Assembly: GCF_005860805.1 (NCBI RefSeq)
Contig: NZ_VCEJ01000008.1
Location: 496,001-560,000 of the forward strand
DNA: 64,000 nucleotides
Reading direction: 5' to 3'
DNA from: Dyadobacter luticola
GTDB lineage: Bacteria > Bacteroidota > Bacteroidia > Cytophagales > Spirosomataceae
The notes beneath the pieces are model-generated. The model did no database searches, was not told the origin of the DNA, and was given only the letters and a program-made list of their open reading frames with translations. How positions within the stretch are numbered: position 1 is the stretch's first letter; each line of letters starts with the position of its first letter. The position numbers were made by a program, and so were the translations under genes. Positions 8,375-17,530 of this stretch are shown piece after piece.

Positions 8375-9247
8375 TCACCTGCCAACCTGACGCATCCAGC
8401 TCAAAATCTCCCCGTAACGCTGGTTAAATGGATTAAAAAATTGCGTGATCATCGGTACGTGCTTCTTCTTTTCCTGAATGTGATAGGGGGTTTCGGGGGC
8501 GAAATCTGCGAGGGCTTTTTTGAATTTTTCGTTGCTGGATATGATCGAGGGGTAGGATTTTCCACCGCGGTAGATGATCATTGGCGGCATCGATTTGTGC
8601 AAATGGTAAAGCGGCGTCGCTTTTTTCCAGGTATCGGGATTGTTCGTGAAAGTATTCAGATAGGTATTTCCCGGCTGGAATTTTTCATCGGTCAGGTAGC
8701 CGTACATATCCAGGCCGGCGGCGTCGATCAGGATTGTTCCGGCGAGGGGATTTTCGATTTTCAGGTCCTGGAAATATTGGTTGTCGATAGAAACCAATGC
8801 GGCCAGATGTCCGCCGGCCGAATGTCCTGAAAGGAAAATCCGCTCTGGATTTCCGCCGTACTGCGCAATGTTATCCTTTACCCATTTGACGGCATTCGCA
8901 GTGGAGCGGGCCATTTCATCGTATTTGGCGGCCGGACTGAGCGGATAATCGATTGTCACATACACAACTCCCTTTTTCGCCCAGTGATTTCCAATTATGT
9001 TGTACTGCGATTTCTTGCCTGAATTCCAGTTGCCGCCGTGAACGAAAATGATCACGTCGTGCGGTGTGACGTGCTTTTTCGGCGCGAAAATATTCAGCTT
9101 TTGTTCCGAAATGCCTTTTTCGGCGGGCTGATAAGTAATGTCTTTGTGGCGGCTGATCCTCTTGAAGGAACAGCCGGAAATGGTCAGCAGGAATGCCGCC
9201 GAAATAATGGTCAGAATGAGTAATGTGATTCTCGTCTCAGCTTTCAT
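8375..9247 (-). CDS. Alpha/beta-hydrolase lipoprotein (carboxylesterase type)
   Basis: 290 residues. The N-terminus has a hydrophobic stretch ending LTISGC, a lipobox that predicts lipid attachment at about Cys26. Hydrolase motifs are clear: HGGNWNSG (the HGG oxyanion region of the hormone-sensitive-lipase/esterase group), the nucleophile elbow GHSAGGH, and a C-terminal His in KKKHVPMIT. It probably hydrolyses small esters at the cell envelope, but the substrate is unknown. It converges with the GT39 gene and stands alone on the minus strand. Confidence 0.85.
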   Translation of the reverse strand: MKAETRITLLILTIISAAFLLTISGCSFKRISRHKDITYQPAEKGISEQKLNIFAPKKHVTPHDVIIFVHGGNWNSGKKSQYNIIGNHWAKKGVVYVTIDYPLSPAAKYDEMARSTANAVKWVKDNIAQYGGNPERIFLSGHSAGGHLAALVSIDNQYFQDLKIENPLAGTILIDAAGLDMYGYLTDEKFQPGNTYLNTFTNNPDTWKKATPLYHLHKSMPPMIIYRGGKSYPSIISSNEKFKKALADFAPETPYHIQEKKKHVPMITQFFNPFNQRYGEILSWMRQVGR

Positions 9248-9294
9248 GTATCAATTTTTCAATATGATACATACGGGGCCGACTTCCTGAAAGA

Positions 9295-11283
9295 TCAATA
9301 AATGTCCTCCTTGGCAAATAAATGCTTGCTGATTGTTTCGATCAGCACCTCAGCTTTAAAAGGCTTCGTGATGAAATCGGTGAAGTTGCAGCTGGCGATT
9401 TCCGGCGTTTTTTGGGCGAAGGTATCGGCTGTGAAGGCAATGACAGGAACCTTGGCGTAGCGCGGAAAATCGCTCTGGATTTTCTTCATAGCCGTGATAC
9501 CATCCATGACCGGCATCTGAATGTCCATCAGGATCAGGTCGTAGTCGTCGCCTTGTGCCAGACGGTCGAGTGCATCGGCACCGTTGGGACAGATGACAAA
9601 ATCGGCTCCCCACCTTTTCAGAAGCTGCCGCAGCAGCACCTGGTTTGCGAGGATATCTTCGGCTGCCAGAATGTTGTAGCCTTTCAATGAGAGATTTACA
9701 GGTGCTTTCACGTTTTCTTGTCCGTTTGAATTTCCGCCTTTACCAAAGTTAAGGATTACCGTGAATGTTGCCCCTTCGCCAAGCTTGCTTTTGGCCGATA
9801 TCGAGCCCTTCATGAGCTCGGTGATGGTGCGGGTAATGCTCAAACCAAGGCCGGTACCGCCGAAATGATGCTTCGCGTCGTTGGTGTGGGCTTGTGAAAA
9901 ACTTTCAAAAATCACATTCAGCTTGTCTTCCGAAATACCGATCCCCGAATCTGTCACTTCGATCCGGATATCAACATTGGAACCGTAATCCTCGTGCAGG
10001 TGTACCGCTATTCTTACAAAACCATCCTCGGTAAATTTAATCGCATTGCCGACGAGGTTGACCAGGATCTGGTTCAGGCGGTAGGCGTCGCCCATGAGCA
10101 TGTGCGGCACATTGTCGTCGAACTGGAATTCCAGGTTGATCGATTTTTCCTTAGCCCTGATCTCAAAGGTTTTAAGTAAGTAATCCAGCTTTTCTTTGAG
10201 GTCAAACTCAAAATTTTCAAGCCCGAATTTTCCGGCTTCGATTTTTGAGAAGTCCAGGACATCATTCAAAATCACCATCAGGTTATCCGCCGAATACTTG
10301 ATCATTTTCAAATATTCCCGGTCCTCCGCATCAAAATCGCTGGTCAGCAGCAGGTCCGTAAAACCAATGATCCCATTCATCGGTGTCCGGATCTCGTGGC
10401 TCATCGTAGAAAGAAAGTCCGACTTGATGCGGGTCGCCGCTTCGGCGTCTTTTTTGGCCTGGATCAGCTCTTTTTCAGCCAGTTTGCGTGAGGTAATGTC
10501 GATAGCCGTACCCAGCACTTCCTGCACCAGCCCTTCCTCACCTCTTTTAAAAGGCACTTCCCGCGTAATGATCCACACCTCCGAACCGTCTTTGTGTTTC
10601 AGGCGAAACTCTTTTTCTACCACATCCTCATCTTTAACAAAATTCCGCATGTGGTGGTAATGCCGGCGGAAAGTGAGCTGGTCCTGGTTGTTGATGATCT
10701 GGGTCAGACCATTCGTAGTATCCGTTTGAATGTCTTCTTCCGAGTAGCCCAGTATTTTCCAGATCTGTTTATTATGGAAAATATTTGTCCATTTTTCAAT
10801 GTCGATCACATAGATAATGTTGGGCGACAGGAGTGCGATTTTATTGATAAACTCCTCTTTTTCAGCCAGCTCGGTGCGCGCCTGCTCCCGGCCTTTCTCC
10901 ATCTCCTGCATCTGGCTGATGGTGTGAAAGGATTTAGACAGCTTTTCCGCATTGACCTCCGATTTTGGAAAATAATCTGTCGCGCCGGCTTTCATCATTT
11001 CTACCGCCAGCCGCTCGTCACCCTGGGAAGTAAGCACGATCACAGGCAGCTTCGGCGACATTCTCTTGACTTTTTTCAGCAGTTCAAGACCATTGGTTTT
11101 GGGTAGCTGATAATCAAGAAAAACACATCCCGGCGTCCAGGATTCCAGTTTCAGTATTGCATCCTCAGCATATTTGCAGACCTGGATATCGCCGATTTCT
11201 ACCTGTGACTTTTTGATGGCCCGTATCAGGTTCATCGCATCGATATCATCGTCTTCTACAAGGAGAATGGTTAATGGTGTCAT
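9295..11283 (-). CDS. Hybrid sensor histidine kinase (REC-PAS-HisKA-HATPase-REC)
   Basis: 662 residues with no signal peptide or membrane segment, so cytoplasmic. Domains in order: receiver domain about 5-125 (phospho-acceptor Asp57 in CVFLDYQLPK), PAS domain about 145-270, HisKA with SHEIRTPMNG (His296), HATPase with an N box (NLVGNAIKF) and G boxes (DSGIGI, GGTGLGLSI), and a C-terminal receiver with Asp587 in LILMDIQMPVMDG. A receiver at each end implies phosphorelay input as well as output. It is last in the operon with FIST, PAS-kinase and receiver genes; the stand-alone receiver 23 bases upstream is a likely partner. Confidence 0.93.
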   Translation of the reverse strand: MTPLTILLVEDDDIDAMNLIRAIKKSQVEIGDIQVCKYAEDAILKLESWTPGCVFLDYQLPKTNGLELLKKVKRMSPKLPVIVLTSQGDERLAVEMMKAGATDYFPKSEVNAEKLSKSFHTISQMQEMEKGREQARTELAEKEEFINKIALLSPNIIYVIDIEKWTNIFHNKQIWKILGYSEEDIQTDTTNGLTQIINNQDQLTFRRHYHHMRNFVKDEDVVEKEFRLKHKDGSEVWIITREVPFKRGEEGLVQEVLGTAIDITSRKLAEKELIQAKKDAEAATRIKSDFLSTMSHEIRTPMNGIIGFTDLLLTSDFDAEDREYLKMIKYSADNLMVILNDVLDFSKIEAGKFGLENFEFDLKEKLDYLLKTFEIRAKEKSINLEFQFDDNVPHMLMGDAYRLNQILVNLVGNAIKFTEDGFVRIAVHLHEDYGSNVDIRIEVTDSGIGISEDKLNVIFESFSQAHTNDAKHHFGGTGLGLSITRTITELMKGSISAKSKLGEGATFTVILNFGKGGNSNGQENVKAPVNLSLKGYNILAAEDILANQVLLRQLLKRWGADFVICPNGADALDRLAQGDDYDLILMDIQMPVMDGITAMKKIQSDFPRYAKVPVIAFTADTFAQKTPEIASCNFTDFITKPFKAEVLIETISKHLFAKEDIY

Positions 11284-11306
11284 TTTTAATAGGTTATATC
11301 GTTAAA

Positions 11307-11735
11307 CTACTCCGGAAATTCGCAGAGTGTCCAGTAGCTGTTAAGAGTGGATACTGCTGCGATAAATCTGTCCATCGAGAGCGGTTTCAGGATATAGCCG
11401 GCCACATTCAGGTTAAATGCCTCTATCTTGTCGCTGTCCTCGTTGGACGTTGTCATTACAAAAACCGAGAGAGAGCTGAGTTCCGGATCCTGACGGATTT
11501 CTTTCAGGAACTCGATTCCCCCCATTTTCGGCATGTTCAGGTCGAGTAATACGATCCGCGGTTTCGGAAGATCCGTCCGCGACCGGAGTATTGCCAGTCC
11601 CTCAATACCGTTTGAAGCGACGATGAGCGGGTTCGAAATGTTGTTTTTCTTGAATGCGCGTTTCACATTCATGACGTCCACTTCGTCGTCTTCAAGTAAT
11701 AAGATGGTCATTGGAACGGGAGTAGAGTAAGACAT
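11307..11735 (-). CDS. Single-domain response regulator (CheY-like)
   Basis: 142 residues forming a complete receiver domain without an output domain. The acidic pair is in LLLEDDEVDV, the phospho-acceptor is Asp65 in IVLLDLNMPK, and the conserved Thr/Ser and Lys are in FVMTTSNED and YILKPLS. The LLDLNMP form is common in Rcp1-type regulators that work with phytochrome or PAS kinases. It lies between two histidine-kinase genes on the same strand and probably shuttles phosphate between them. Confidence 0.93.
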   Translation of the reverse strand: MSYSTPVPMTILLLEDDEVDVMNVKRAFKKNNISNPLIVASNGIEGLAILRSRTDLPKPRIVLLDLNMPKMGGIEFLKEIRQDPELSSLSVFVMTTSNEDSDKIEAFNLNVAGYILKPLSMDRFIAAVSTLNSYWTLCEFPE

Positions 11736-11752
11736 TTTAGATATGCTATTAT

Positions 11753-13105
11753 TTATTGGAACGGGTTGTTTTTGAGTGAGGTCTCCGTTTCTTTCCGGTC
11801 GTTTTTAGGCCAGGTGAAATAAAACCGTGTGCCTTCTGTCATTTTGGATTCGATGCGAATGACGCCGCCTTTTTCGTCGAGTATCTTCTTAACGATCGCC
11901 AGCCCCACACCCGTACTTTCCACTTCATCCCTGGCCTGCAAGGTCTGAAAAATAACGAAAATACGTTCGTGAAATTCCGGACTGATCCCCGGCCCATTGT
12001 CTCCCACGAAAAACTCGAAGCGGGTATCGTCCTCCGTCCAGCCGATGGTAATGTCCACTTCCGGCTTGTCGTTGTACTTGATACCGTTTGAAATCAGGTT
12101 TTGCAAGATCTGGGTCAATGTGATTCTCTCCGTTTCCAGCACCAAATCCTGGTTTCCTTCAATCAGAAAACGGACCGGTTTTTTACTGCTGAATGTGTCG
12201 TGGAGGTCGTCGACAAGGGTTTTGAGCATAAATCTTTCCCGCACCGTCTTGATCCTGCCTGCCCTGGAATAGGATAAGATACCATTAATCAGACTTTCCA
12301 TCCGGTGTACGCGCCCGCGCAGCAGCCTGAACTGATCTTTGGTGTCGCCTTCCAGCAAGTGGCTGATATCCTCCTCGATCCACTCCGACAAATTATTGAT
12401 CGCCCGCAGCGGCGCTTTCAAATCGTGGCTCACCACATAGGCAAACTGGTCCAGCTCCGCATTGATCCTTTCGAGATCACGCATGTAAGATTTCAGCTTC
12501 TTTTCCGCATTGATCCGCTCCGTCACATCCGAGAATGTGCCGATGTACCCGATCAGTTTTTCGCCTACATATTGATGGCTGAGTGATACACCGATCCAGA
12601 CTTCCTTTTTCTGGGCCGTCAGCAGCTTCACGGTCGTGTCGATATTTTGCTCCTCGGTATCCAGTATGTCATTGATTTCCTCCGCCGAATCCGGGAAAAA
12701 TTCCACCCAGTTCCGGTTGAGGCTTTCGGCAACTGTATAACCCGTAATGTTCTCCCAGGCTTTGTTGAGGTACACAATGTTGCCCTGCCCATCGAGCTGC
12801 ACGAGTACCTCGGTAATGCTGCGCACCACTTCTTCGAGGCGCTTGCTGGTTAATGCTGCCTCTTCGGTTTTTTCTTTGGCAATACGGCTCAGCTCTCGGT
12901 TTGCTTTGAAAAGTTCGCCCGAACTTTGTTCCAAAATCAGCTCTACCCGGCCCATGTCGTCCTGAAATTCCGTATAAGCCTGGTTTACCGAAAGCAAAAA
13001 ATCCTGCATGCCCGGATGTTCCGCCAATTCGGGTGGTAATGATTTTCTGATCTGCCTCTTTAAAAGCCTGTGGTAATTAGTTTCTGTAATATCGAGGGTC
13101 GGCAT
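11753..13105 (-). CDS. PAS-domain sensor histidine kinase
   Basis: 450 residues, soluble. An N-terminal helical region (about 40-100, likely coiled coil) is followed by a PAS domain (about 95-200, with NIVYLNKAWENITGY and a PAC-type segment ending FSDVTERINAEKKL), a HisKA helix with His227 in VVSHDLKAPLRAI, and a HATPase domain (NLISNGIKYN, DNGPGISP, GVGLAIVKKI). This resembles the bacteriophytochrome-type kinases that partner Rcp1-like receivers, but no GAF or phytochrome domain is present. The ATG is one base from the stop of the FIST gene, which suggests tight coupling. Confidence 0.93.
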   Translation of the reverse strand: MPTLDITETNYHRLLKRQIRKSLPPELAEHPGMQDFLLSVNQAYTEFQDDMGRVELILEQSSGELFKANRELSRIAKEKTEEAALTSKRLEEVVRSITEVLVQLDGQGNIVYLNKAWENITGYTVAESLNRNWVEFFPDSAEEINDILDTEEQNIDTTVKLLTAQKKEVWIGVSLSHQYVGEKLIGYIGTFSDVTERINAEKKLKSYMRDLERINAELDQFAYVVSHDLKAPLRAINNLSEWIEEDISHLLEGDTKDQFRLLRGRVHRMESLINGILSYSRAGRIKTVRERFMLKTLVDDLHDTFSSKKPVRFLIEGNQDLVLETERITLTQILQNLISNGIKYNDKPEVDITIGWTEDDTRFEFFVGDNGPGISPEFHERIFVIFQTLQARDEVESTGVGLAIVKKILDEKGGVIRIESKMTEGTRFYFTWPKNDRKETETSLKNNPFQ

Positions 13106-13106
13106 T

Positions 13107-14231
13107 CTAATTCTCTCTGAATGTGGTAATTGTCATTGTCTGATTATGGAGCTCGCAGAGTGAGTTCCGGTTGAAAGGGGCCAGTTCTCCGTAAGAATAA
13201 AATCCGGCGATCACTGGCTCGTCCAGTACTTCCGACACACATTCCACCTCTTCTTCCACCATTTGTTTCAGTACGAGCTTCCGCCCCACGCAGCTTACCA
13301 GGAGCGCAAACTCGGGACTGTTTTTCAAACCTTCCGAAGCCGCGTGCGCCGCTTCTTCCGCCCCGGTGATCAGGCGGTCGTTATTGGCTTTCATCAACCT
13401 GACAAATGATCCCTGCGGAATGTCACCAGCGAAAGTCAGGCTTTTTTCTTCTTCATTAATTCCTAGAATCGTCCGTACCACCGGCGCGCGGTCTTCATTA
13501 TCCCGCATACTCAGCGGAAAAAGCAGCCCCGACGCAGGCAGATCTTTGGCTTTATCACGCAGAAATGATTTATAAAGATCCAATGCAGGTTCCTCGTCAA
13601 TTTCAAAGAGAATGTTCTCTTTCGAGCGGGTCACTTTTCTATCTAATCCGAAACTATCCCAGCCGCCGCGCGAACCAAAGCCAATCGACAGGTTATGTCC
13701 ATAAAACCCAATCGCCGCCACACTTTCCGTCGCCACTTTTCCGTCTGGCTCAATGATCACGGTCCTGGAAAATTGCGAGCCGTCGCCAGCCAGTCCGCCG
13801 GTCAATGTTACGTCCGGGCCTAATGCTTCCGTCATGCCTTTTACAAGGTCGGTACCATTCACTTTGAGACCATCCGAAACAACGAAAATGTGCCGCAAGT
13901 CTTCTTTTGAAAGTTTTGCAACCAGCTGTTTTCCAGCCTCTGCACTATTGAAGCTGATTTCGTCCAGCGCAATTTTCGCACTTTCAACGACGGTATTTTC
14001 AAAGAGAATTCCGGTAATGATGATCGTGTGGTCCTTCACGGAAACATTGGCGATTTCTCCCGCTGTGGAGCATCCCGAAAAAATCGCTTCGGGATATTTT
14101 TCAGCCAGCTGTCCGACAAGATTATTTTTTTCTAAAAGCTCGCGGTTTCCGAAAATAAAAAGGAGCTGAGGGGAAAAAGTGAACGAGACAGGCGAGGAGG
14201 TATCTGTGTAAACGAACTGTTCAATCTGCAT
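13107..14231 (-). CDS. FIST-domain sensory protein
   Basis: 374 residues covering FIST-N (about 20-215, with FSGCSTAGEI and TLTGGLAGDG) and FIST-C (about 220-360, ending FYSYGELAPFNR). FIST domains are ligand-binding input modules of bacterial signalling, proposed to sense small molecules such as amino acids. This copy is not fused to an output domain; it is encoded immediately before a PAS kinase, a receiver and a hybrid kinase. The context predicts that it binds a ligand and modulates the kinases in trans. It has no signal peptide, so sensing would be cytoplasmic. Confidence 0.88.
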   Translation of the reverse strand: MQIEQFVYTDTSSPVSFTFSPQLLFIFGNRELLEKNNLVGQLAEKYPEAIFSGCSTAGEIANVSVKDHTIIITGILFENTVVESAKIALDEISFNSAEAGKQLVAKLSKEDLRHIFVVSDGLKVNGTDLVKGMTEALGPDVTLTGGLAGDGSQFSRTVIIEPDGKVATESVAAIGFYGHNLSIGFGSRGGWDSFGLDRKVTRSKENILFEIDEEPALDLYKSFLRDKAKDLPASGLLFPLSMRDNEDRAPVVRTILGINEEEKSLTFAGDIPQGSFVRLMKANNDRLITGAEEAAHAASEGLKNSPEFALLVSCVGRKLVLKQMVEEEVECVSEVLDEPVIAGFYSYGELAPFNRNSLCELHNQTMTITTFREN

Positions 14232-14316
14232 ATAGTAGCTGCTTGCGGCTTTTATAATTGGATCAACAATTTACGTAAAACTTTCGATACGCGAATTACT
14301 TTTACACTTGCTTCAA

Positions 14317-14329
14317 AGTAGTAACTACT
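14317..14329. repeat. Short perfect dyad upstream of the FIST operon
   Basis: AGTAGT and ACTACT flank a central A in the 116-base gap upstream of the FIST gene. It may be an operator for the signalling operon or chance; no -7 match is centred on it. Confidence 0.25.
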
Positions 14330-14347
14330 AAGCTATAAAATTGTCAG

Positions 14348-15691
14348 CTATGAAATTGAGGGAAAGGAGATTCCCTTTATTTTCCTGAACAATTCTACCG
14401 CATACAAATCGGTCATACCCGAGACAAAATCGAGGACGGTTTGTATCCTTTGGTAAGGATCGGTGCTGGACGTGATGAACTGCTTGGGGATCAGATCGAC
14501 CAGCTTGCGGGTGTAATGTGAATTGTTGTTGAGATAGGCTGGTACAAATTCTTCCAAAAGCCCGCCCATGACCTTATAGCCCGCCACTTCAATCTGCACG
14601 ACCGACGAATAATTGTAAATCCGACGTCTGGAAATGTCGGCGATTTCCTTCATCGCGGAGCAGAAAGGTTCGGGAATGCCGTCGATCAGACTTTTGTTAA
14701 AATCGCCGTCCAAGATGGTTTTCTGTTTCTGATAAAATAATTCCGAGCAGGCGCCGATGAGGGTATTGATGGATTTGGCGCGCAGCAAGCTGATTTTCGC
14801 GTCATCGTCGTCAATGTCGGCGAGGCGGGCGGGCATCCGCGGATCGTTGCACAGTTGGAGTAAAAGTCGCTCCACGTCGTGATAAGACAGGATTTTCAGC
14901 CGGTGCGCATCTTCCAGATCGATAATGTTGTAACAAATATCATCCGCGGCTTCCACAAGGTACACCAGCGGGTGGCGCTTGAAAACCAGCGGAGAGTCGC
15001 TCACCTGCGCCAGTTCCAGCTCGTTCGCAATTCGCTGAAAACCTTTTTGTTCTGATTGAAAAAAGCCGTATTTCTTAGTGAAAATCTTCGACTTATCATG
15101 CCCCGCCAGCGACTCACAGGGATACTTCGCGATGGCCGCCAAAGTGGAGTAGGTCAATGCAAAACTGCCATAACCCTTGCCGGCGTAAGGATGCGTGAGA
15201 ATGCGGAAAGCATTGGCATTTCCCTCAAAATTGATCAGATCGGCCCACTGCGCCTCGGTGACTTCTTTTTTGTATTTCAAACCGGCATCATCCGTAAAAT
15301 AATGCGAAATCGCAGCCTCACCCGAATGTCCGAAAGCCGGGTTACCCAGGTCATGCGCGAGGCAGGCAGCAGAAACAATGTTCCCGATCTCGCTGATTAG
15401 AGGGAGTTTTTCGTCAACATTCAGATCATCCTGCCTGAGTTTATTATAAAAAATCCGACCCAAAGATTTGCCTACACTCGCTACTTCCAAACTGTGCGTA
15501 AGGCGGTTATGTACAAAAACACTTCCCGGAAGCGGAAAAACCTGCGTCTTGTTTTGTAACCTTCTGAAAGGGGACGAAAAGATCAGCCGGTCGTAATCGC
15601 GCTGGAATTCGGACCGCGCCTCGGCCGGATCTGCATTGTATTTGTCTTCGCTTCCCCAGCGCTTCGCGGATAGTAATTTTTCCCAATTCAT
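14348..15691 (-). CDS. dgt: Deoxyguanosinetriphosphate triphosphohydrolase (dGTPase)
   Basis: 447 residues from the ATG at 15691. The frame is open another 36 codons upstream, but that extension does not look like the family, while MNWEKLLSAKRWG does. HD-domain metal ligands are visible: His66 in NRLTHSLEVASVG, the HD pair in CLAHDLGNPAFGHSGE, and a later Asp in VEAADDICYNIIDLEDAH. The enzyme cleaves dGTP (often dNTPs generally) to deoxynucleoside and triphosphate and so limits the dNTP pool. The length is in the usual range. A TAnnTTTG-like -7 element lies about 20 bases upstream of the start. Confidence 0.93.
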   Translation of the reverse strand: MNWEKLLSAKRWGSEDKYNADPAEARSEFQRDYDRLIFSSPFRRLQNKTQVFPLPGSVFVHNRLTHSLEVASVGKSLGRIFYNKLRQDDLNVDEKLPLISEIGNIVSAACLAHDLGNPAFGHSGEAAISHYFTDDAGLKYKKEVTEAQWADLINFEGNANAFRILTHPYAGKGYGSFALTYSTLAAIAKYPCESLAGHDKSKIFTKKYGFFQSEQKGFQRIANELELAQVSDSPLVFKRHPLVYLVEAADDICYNIIDLEDAHRLKILSYHDVERLLLQLCNDPRMPARLADIDDDDAKISLLRAKSINTLIGACSELFYQKQKTILDGDFNKSLIDGIPEPFCSAMKEIADISRRRIYNYSSVVQIEVAGYKVMGGLLEEFVPAYLNNNSHYTRKLVDLIPKQFITSSTDPYQRIQTVLDFVSGMTDLYAVELFRKIKGISFPSIS

Positions 15692-15712
15692 CGGTTGACA
15701 GTTTTCAAGTCG

Positions 15713-15720
15713 CAAAACTA
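15713..15720 (-). promoter_or_regulatory. -7 element of the dGTPase gene
   Basis: Reads TAGTTTTG on the minus strand, an exact TAnnTTTG match, 21 bases upstream of the chosen dgt ATG. No clear TTG element is seen at the expected distance. It supports the shorter start for dgt. Confidence 0.4.
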
Positions 15721-15817
15721 ATCGAATTACCTGTTTAGGCTCGAACTGGTAGTTTCTCACATTTAAATACTTTCCTTTTTTGACGATTTCGTTACGCAAT
15801 TCCTAAATGATCCTGAT

Positions 15818-16885
15818 ATGAAAAAGTTTTTCCTGACCGCCTGCCTCGCAGTGCTGGTAAGCTGTACCTCAGCATTATACGCTTCTGAAACAAAGGATTT
15901 TTTATTGGTAAAAAAAGATGAAAAGCTAGCTAAGGAAATGACCGGCGTGGTGAATGCTTTTCTCAAAACATTATCAGAAGAGCAGAAAAAAACCGCCATG
16001 CTCGCCTACACCGATCCCGCCCGCTTCGACTGGAATTTTACGCCCCGCGAGCGGAAAGGTTTGACATTCAAGCAAATGAATGCCGACCAGCGCAAAGCCG
16101 CGATGGCGATGGTGCATCTGGTACTGAGCCAGGAAGGTTACAGCAAAGCCGAGCAAATCATCGATCTTGAAAATGTGCTTAGAGTGGTGGAAACCCGCCC
16201 GGCCAACGATACTTACCGCGATCCTGAAAATTATGCATTCCTCGTTTTTGGCACGCCGGGCACGGAGCCCTGGGGCTGGCGGGTGGAGGGGCATCATTTG
16301 TCGCTGCATTTCTCGTCGGTCAATGGTGAGGTGACTTATACGCCCAGTTTTTTCGGAAGTAACCCGGGTACCGTGCTGATCGACGTGCCGCAAAAAGGAA
16401 AAAGGATTTTGAAAGCCGAGCAAGAACTGGCATTTGATCTTTTGCACAGCCTGAATGCGTCGCAAATGGAAAAGGCAAGTATGGGAACGAAAGCGCCGAA
16501 CGAGATTTTTACTTCCAATTCCAGAAAAGCGTCACTGGAAAAAATGGAAGGTATCCCGATGGGCGAGTTGACGGCTGCGCAAAAAACGCTTTTCAAAAAC
16601 CTGATCATGGAATACCTCCGCCGCTACCACGTTACATTGAAAAACCAGCAGTGGTCGGAACTCGAAAAAGCAGGGCTTGACCAGATACATTTTGCCTGGA
16701 TGGGTGATCAGCAGCCGGAAATCGGTCAGGGCCACGGACATTATTACCGCATCCACGGCCCGACTTTCCTCATCGAATTTGACAATACCCAAAACGGCGG
16801 CAACCACATTCACTCGGTTGTGCGGGATTTGACGAGCGATTTTGGCGAGGATATGCTGGGTAAGCATTATGAGAAGGCGCACTAG
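15818..16885 (+). CDS. DUF3500-family exported protein
   Basis: 355 residues. The N-terminus MKKFFLTACLAVLVSCTSALYAS is a signal sequence; LVSC could be a lipobox, so it is periplasmic or lipid-anchored. The body matches my recollection of DUF3500: RKGLTFKQMNADQRKAAMAMVHLVLSQ, YAFLVFGTPG, WGWRVEGHHLSLHF and a C-terminal YRIHGPTFLIEFDNTQNGGNHIHSVVRD. Conserved His/Asp clusters (GHHLSLHF, NHIHSV) hint at metal or heme binding, but I know of no demonstrated function. It is divergent from dgt. Confidence 0.85.
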   Translation: MKKFFLTACLAVLVSCTSALYASETKDFLLVKKDEKLAKEMTGVVNAFLKTLSEEQKKTAMLAYTDPARFDWNFTPRERKGLTFKQMNADQRKAAMAMVHLVLSQEGYSKAEQIIDLENVLRVVETRPANDTYRDPENYAFLVFGTPGTEPWGWRVEGHHLSLHFSSVNGEVTYTPSFFGSNPGTVLIDVPQKGKRILKAEQELAFDLLHSLNASQMEKASMGTKAPNEIFTSNSRKASLEKMEGIPMGELTAAQKTLFKNLIMEYLRRYHVTLKNQQWSELEKAGLDQIHFAWMGDQQPEIGQGHGHYYRIHGPTFLIEFDNTQNGGNHIHSVVRDLTSDFGEDMLGKHYEKAH

Positions 16886-16892
16886 ATTTCGC

Positions 16893-16900
16893 TAACTTTG
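16893..16900 (+). promoter_or_regulatory. -7 element abutting the pseudouridine synthase start
   Basis: TAACTTTG matches TAnnTTTG exactly and ends three bases before the ATG at 16904. A transcript from it would be leaderless or nearly so. Its position also argues against the alternative TTG start at 16898. Confidence 0.45.
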
Positions 16901-16903
16901 GGC

Positions 16904-17521
16904 ATGACACCCACGCCGCATCGCTATTTTGTCCTTAATAAACCCGCGAATATGGTTTCGCAGTTTGTCAGTTCAGATGATGTGCGGCTGCTGGGGGACC
17001 TTGATTTTGATTTCCCGGAAGGTACCCACGCCATCGGCCGGCTCGACAACCAATCGGAAGGCTTGCTGATTCTGACGACCAATAAGCGGGTTACAAATTT
17101 GCTTTTTCAAGGCGAAGTCCCACATAAAAGGACTTATTGGGTGAATGTGGGGCACATTGTGAGCAAAGAAACATTGCAGCGGCTGCGGACCGGGATTCCG
17201 ATTTTGGTCAAAGGCGGCGTCGAATATGTGACCTCGCCTTGCGAGGTGGAGGTGATTTCAAGACCTGAAATTTTATCAAAACATCAAAACGAAACCTGGG
17301 AAAATGTGCCGAATACCTGGCTAAGTATTACTTTGACCGAGGGCAAATTTCACCAGATCCGTAAAATGGTGCGTGTGGCGGGGCATCGGTGCAAAAGATT
17401 GGTGCGGGCCAGCATTGAAAACCTGACATTAGGAAATCTGGCGCCGGGGCAAGTTCAGGAAATTCAGGAGGAGGAATTTTTTGCAGCCTTAAAAATTGAA
17501 AACTGGTTTCAACAACATTAA
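16904..17521 (+). CDS. RsuA/RluE-type 23S rRNA or 16S rRNA pseudouridine synthase
   Basis: 205 residues from ATG 16904; a TTG two codons earlier is possible but overlaps a promoter-like element. The catalytic motif GRLDNQSEGLL is present (Asp48), along with YFVLNKPANMVSQ at the N-terminus and LTEGKFHQIRKMVRVAGHRCKRLVRASI at the C-terminus. There is no N-terminal S4 domain, which fits RluE (23S rRNA U2457) better than RsuA, although the target is inferred. It isomerises uridine to pseudouridine in rRNA. It is followed 9 bases later by a YccF gene. Confidence 0.88.
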   Translation: MTPTPHRYFVLNKPANMVSQFVSSDDVRLLGDLDFDFPEGTHAIGRLDNQSEGLLILTTNKRVTNLLFQGEVPHKRTYWVNVGHIVSKETLQRLRTGIPILVKGGVEYVTSPCEVEVISRPEILSKHQNETWENVPNTWLSITLTEGKFHQIRKMVRVAGHRCKRLVRASIENLTLGNLAPGQVQEIQEEEFFAALKIENWFQQH

Positions 17522-17530
17522 TACTTCACT

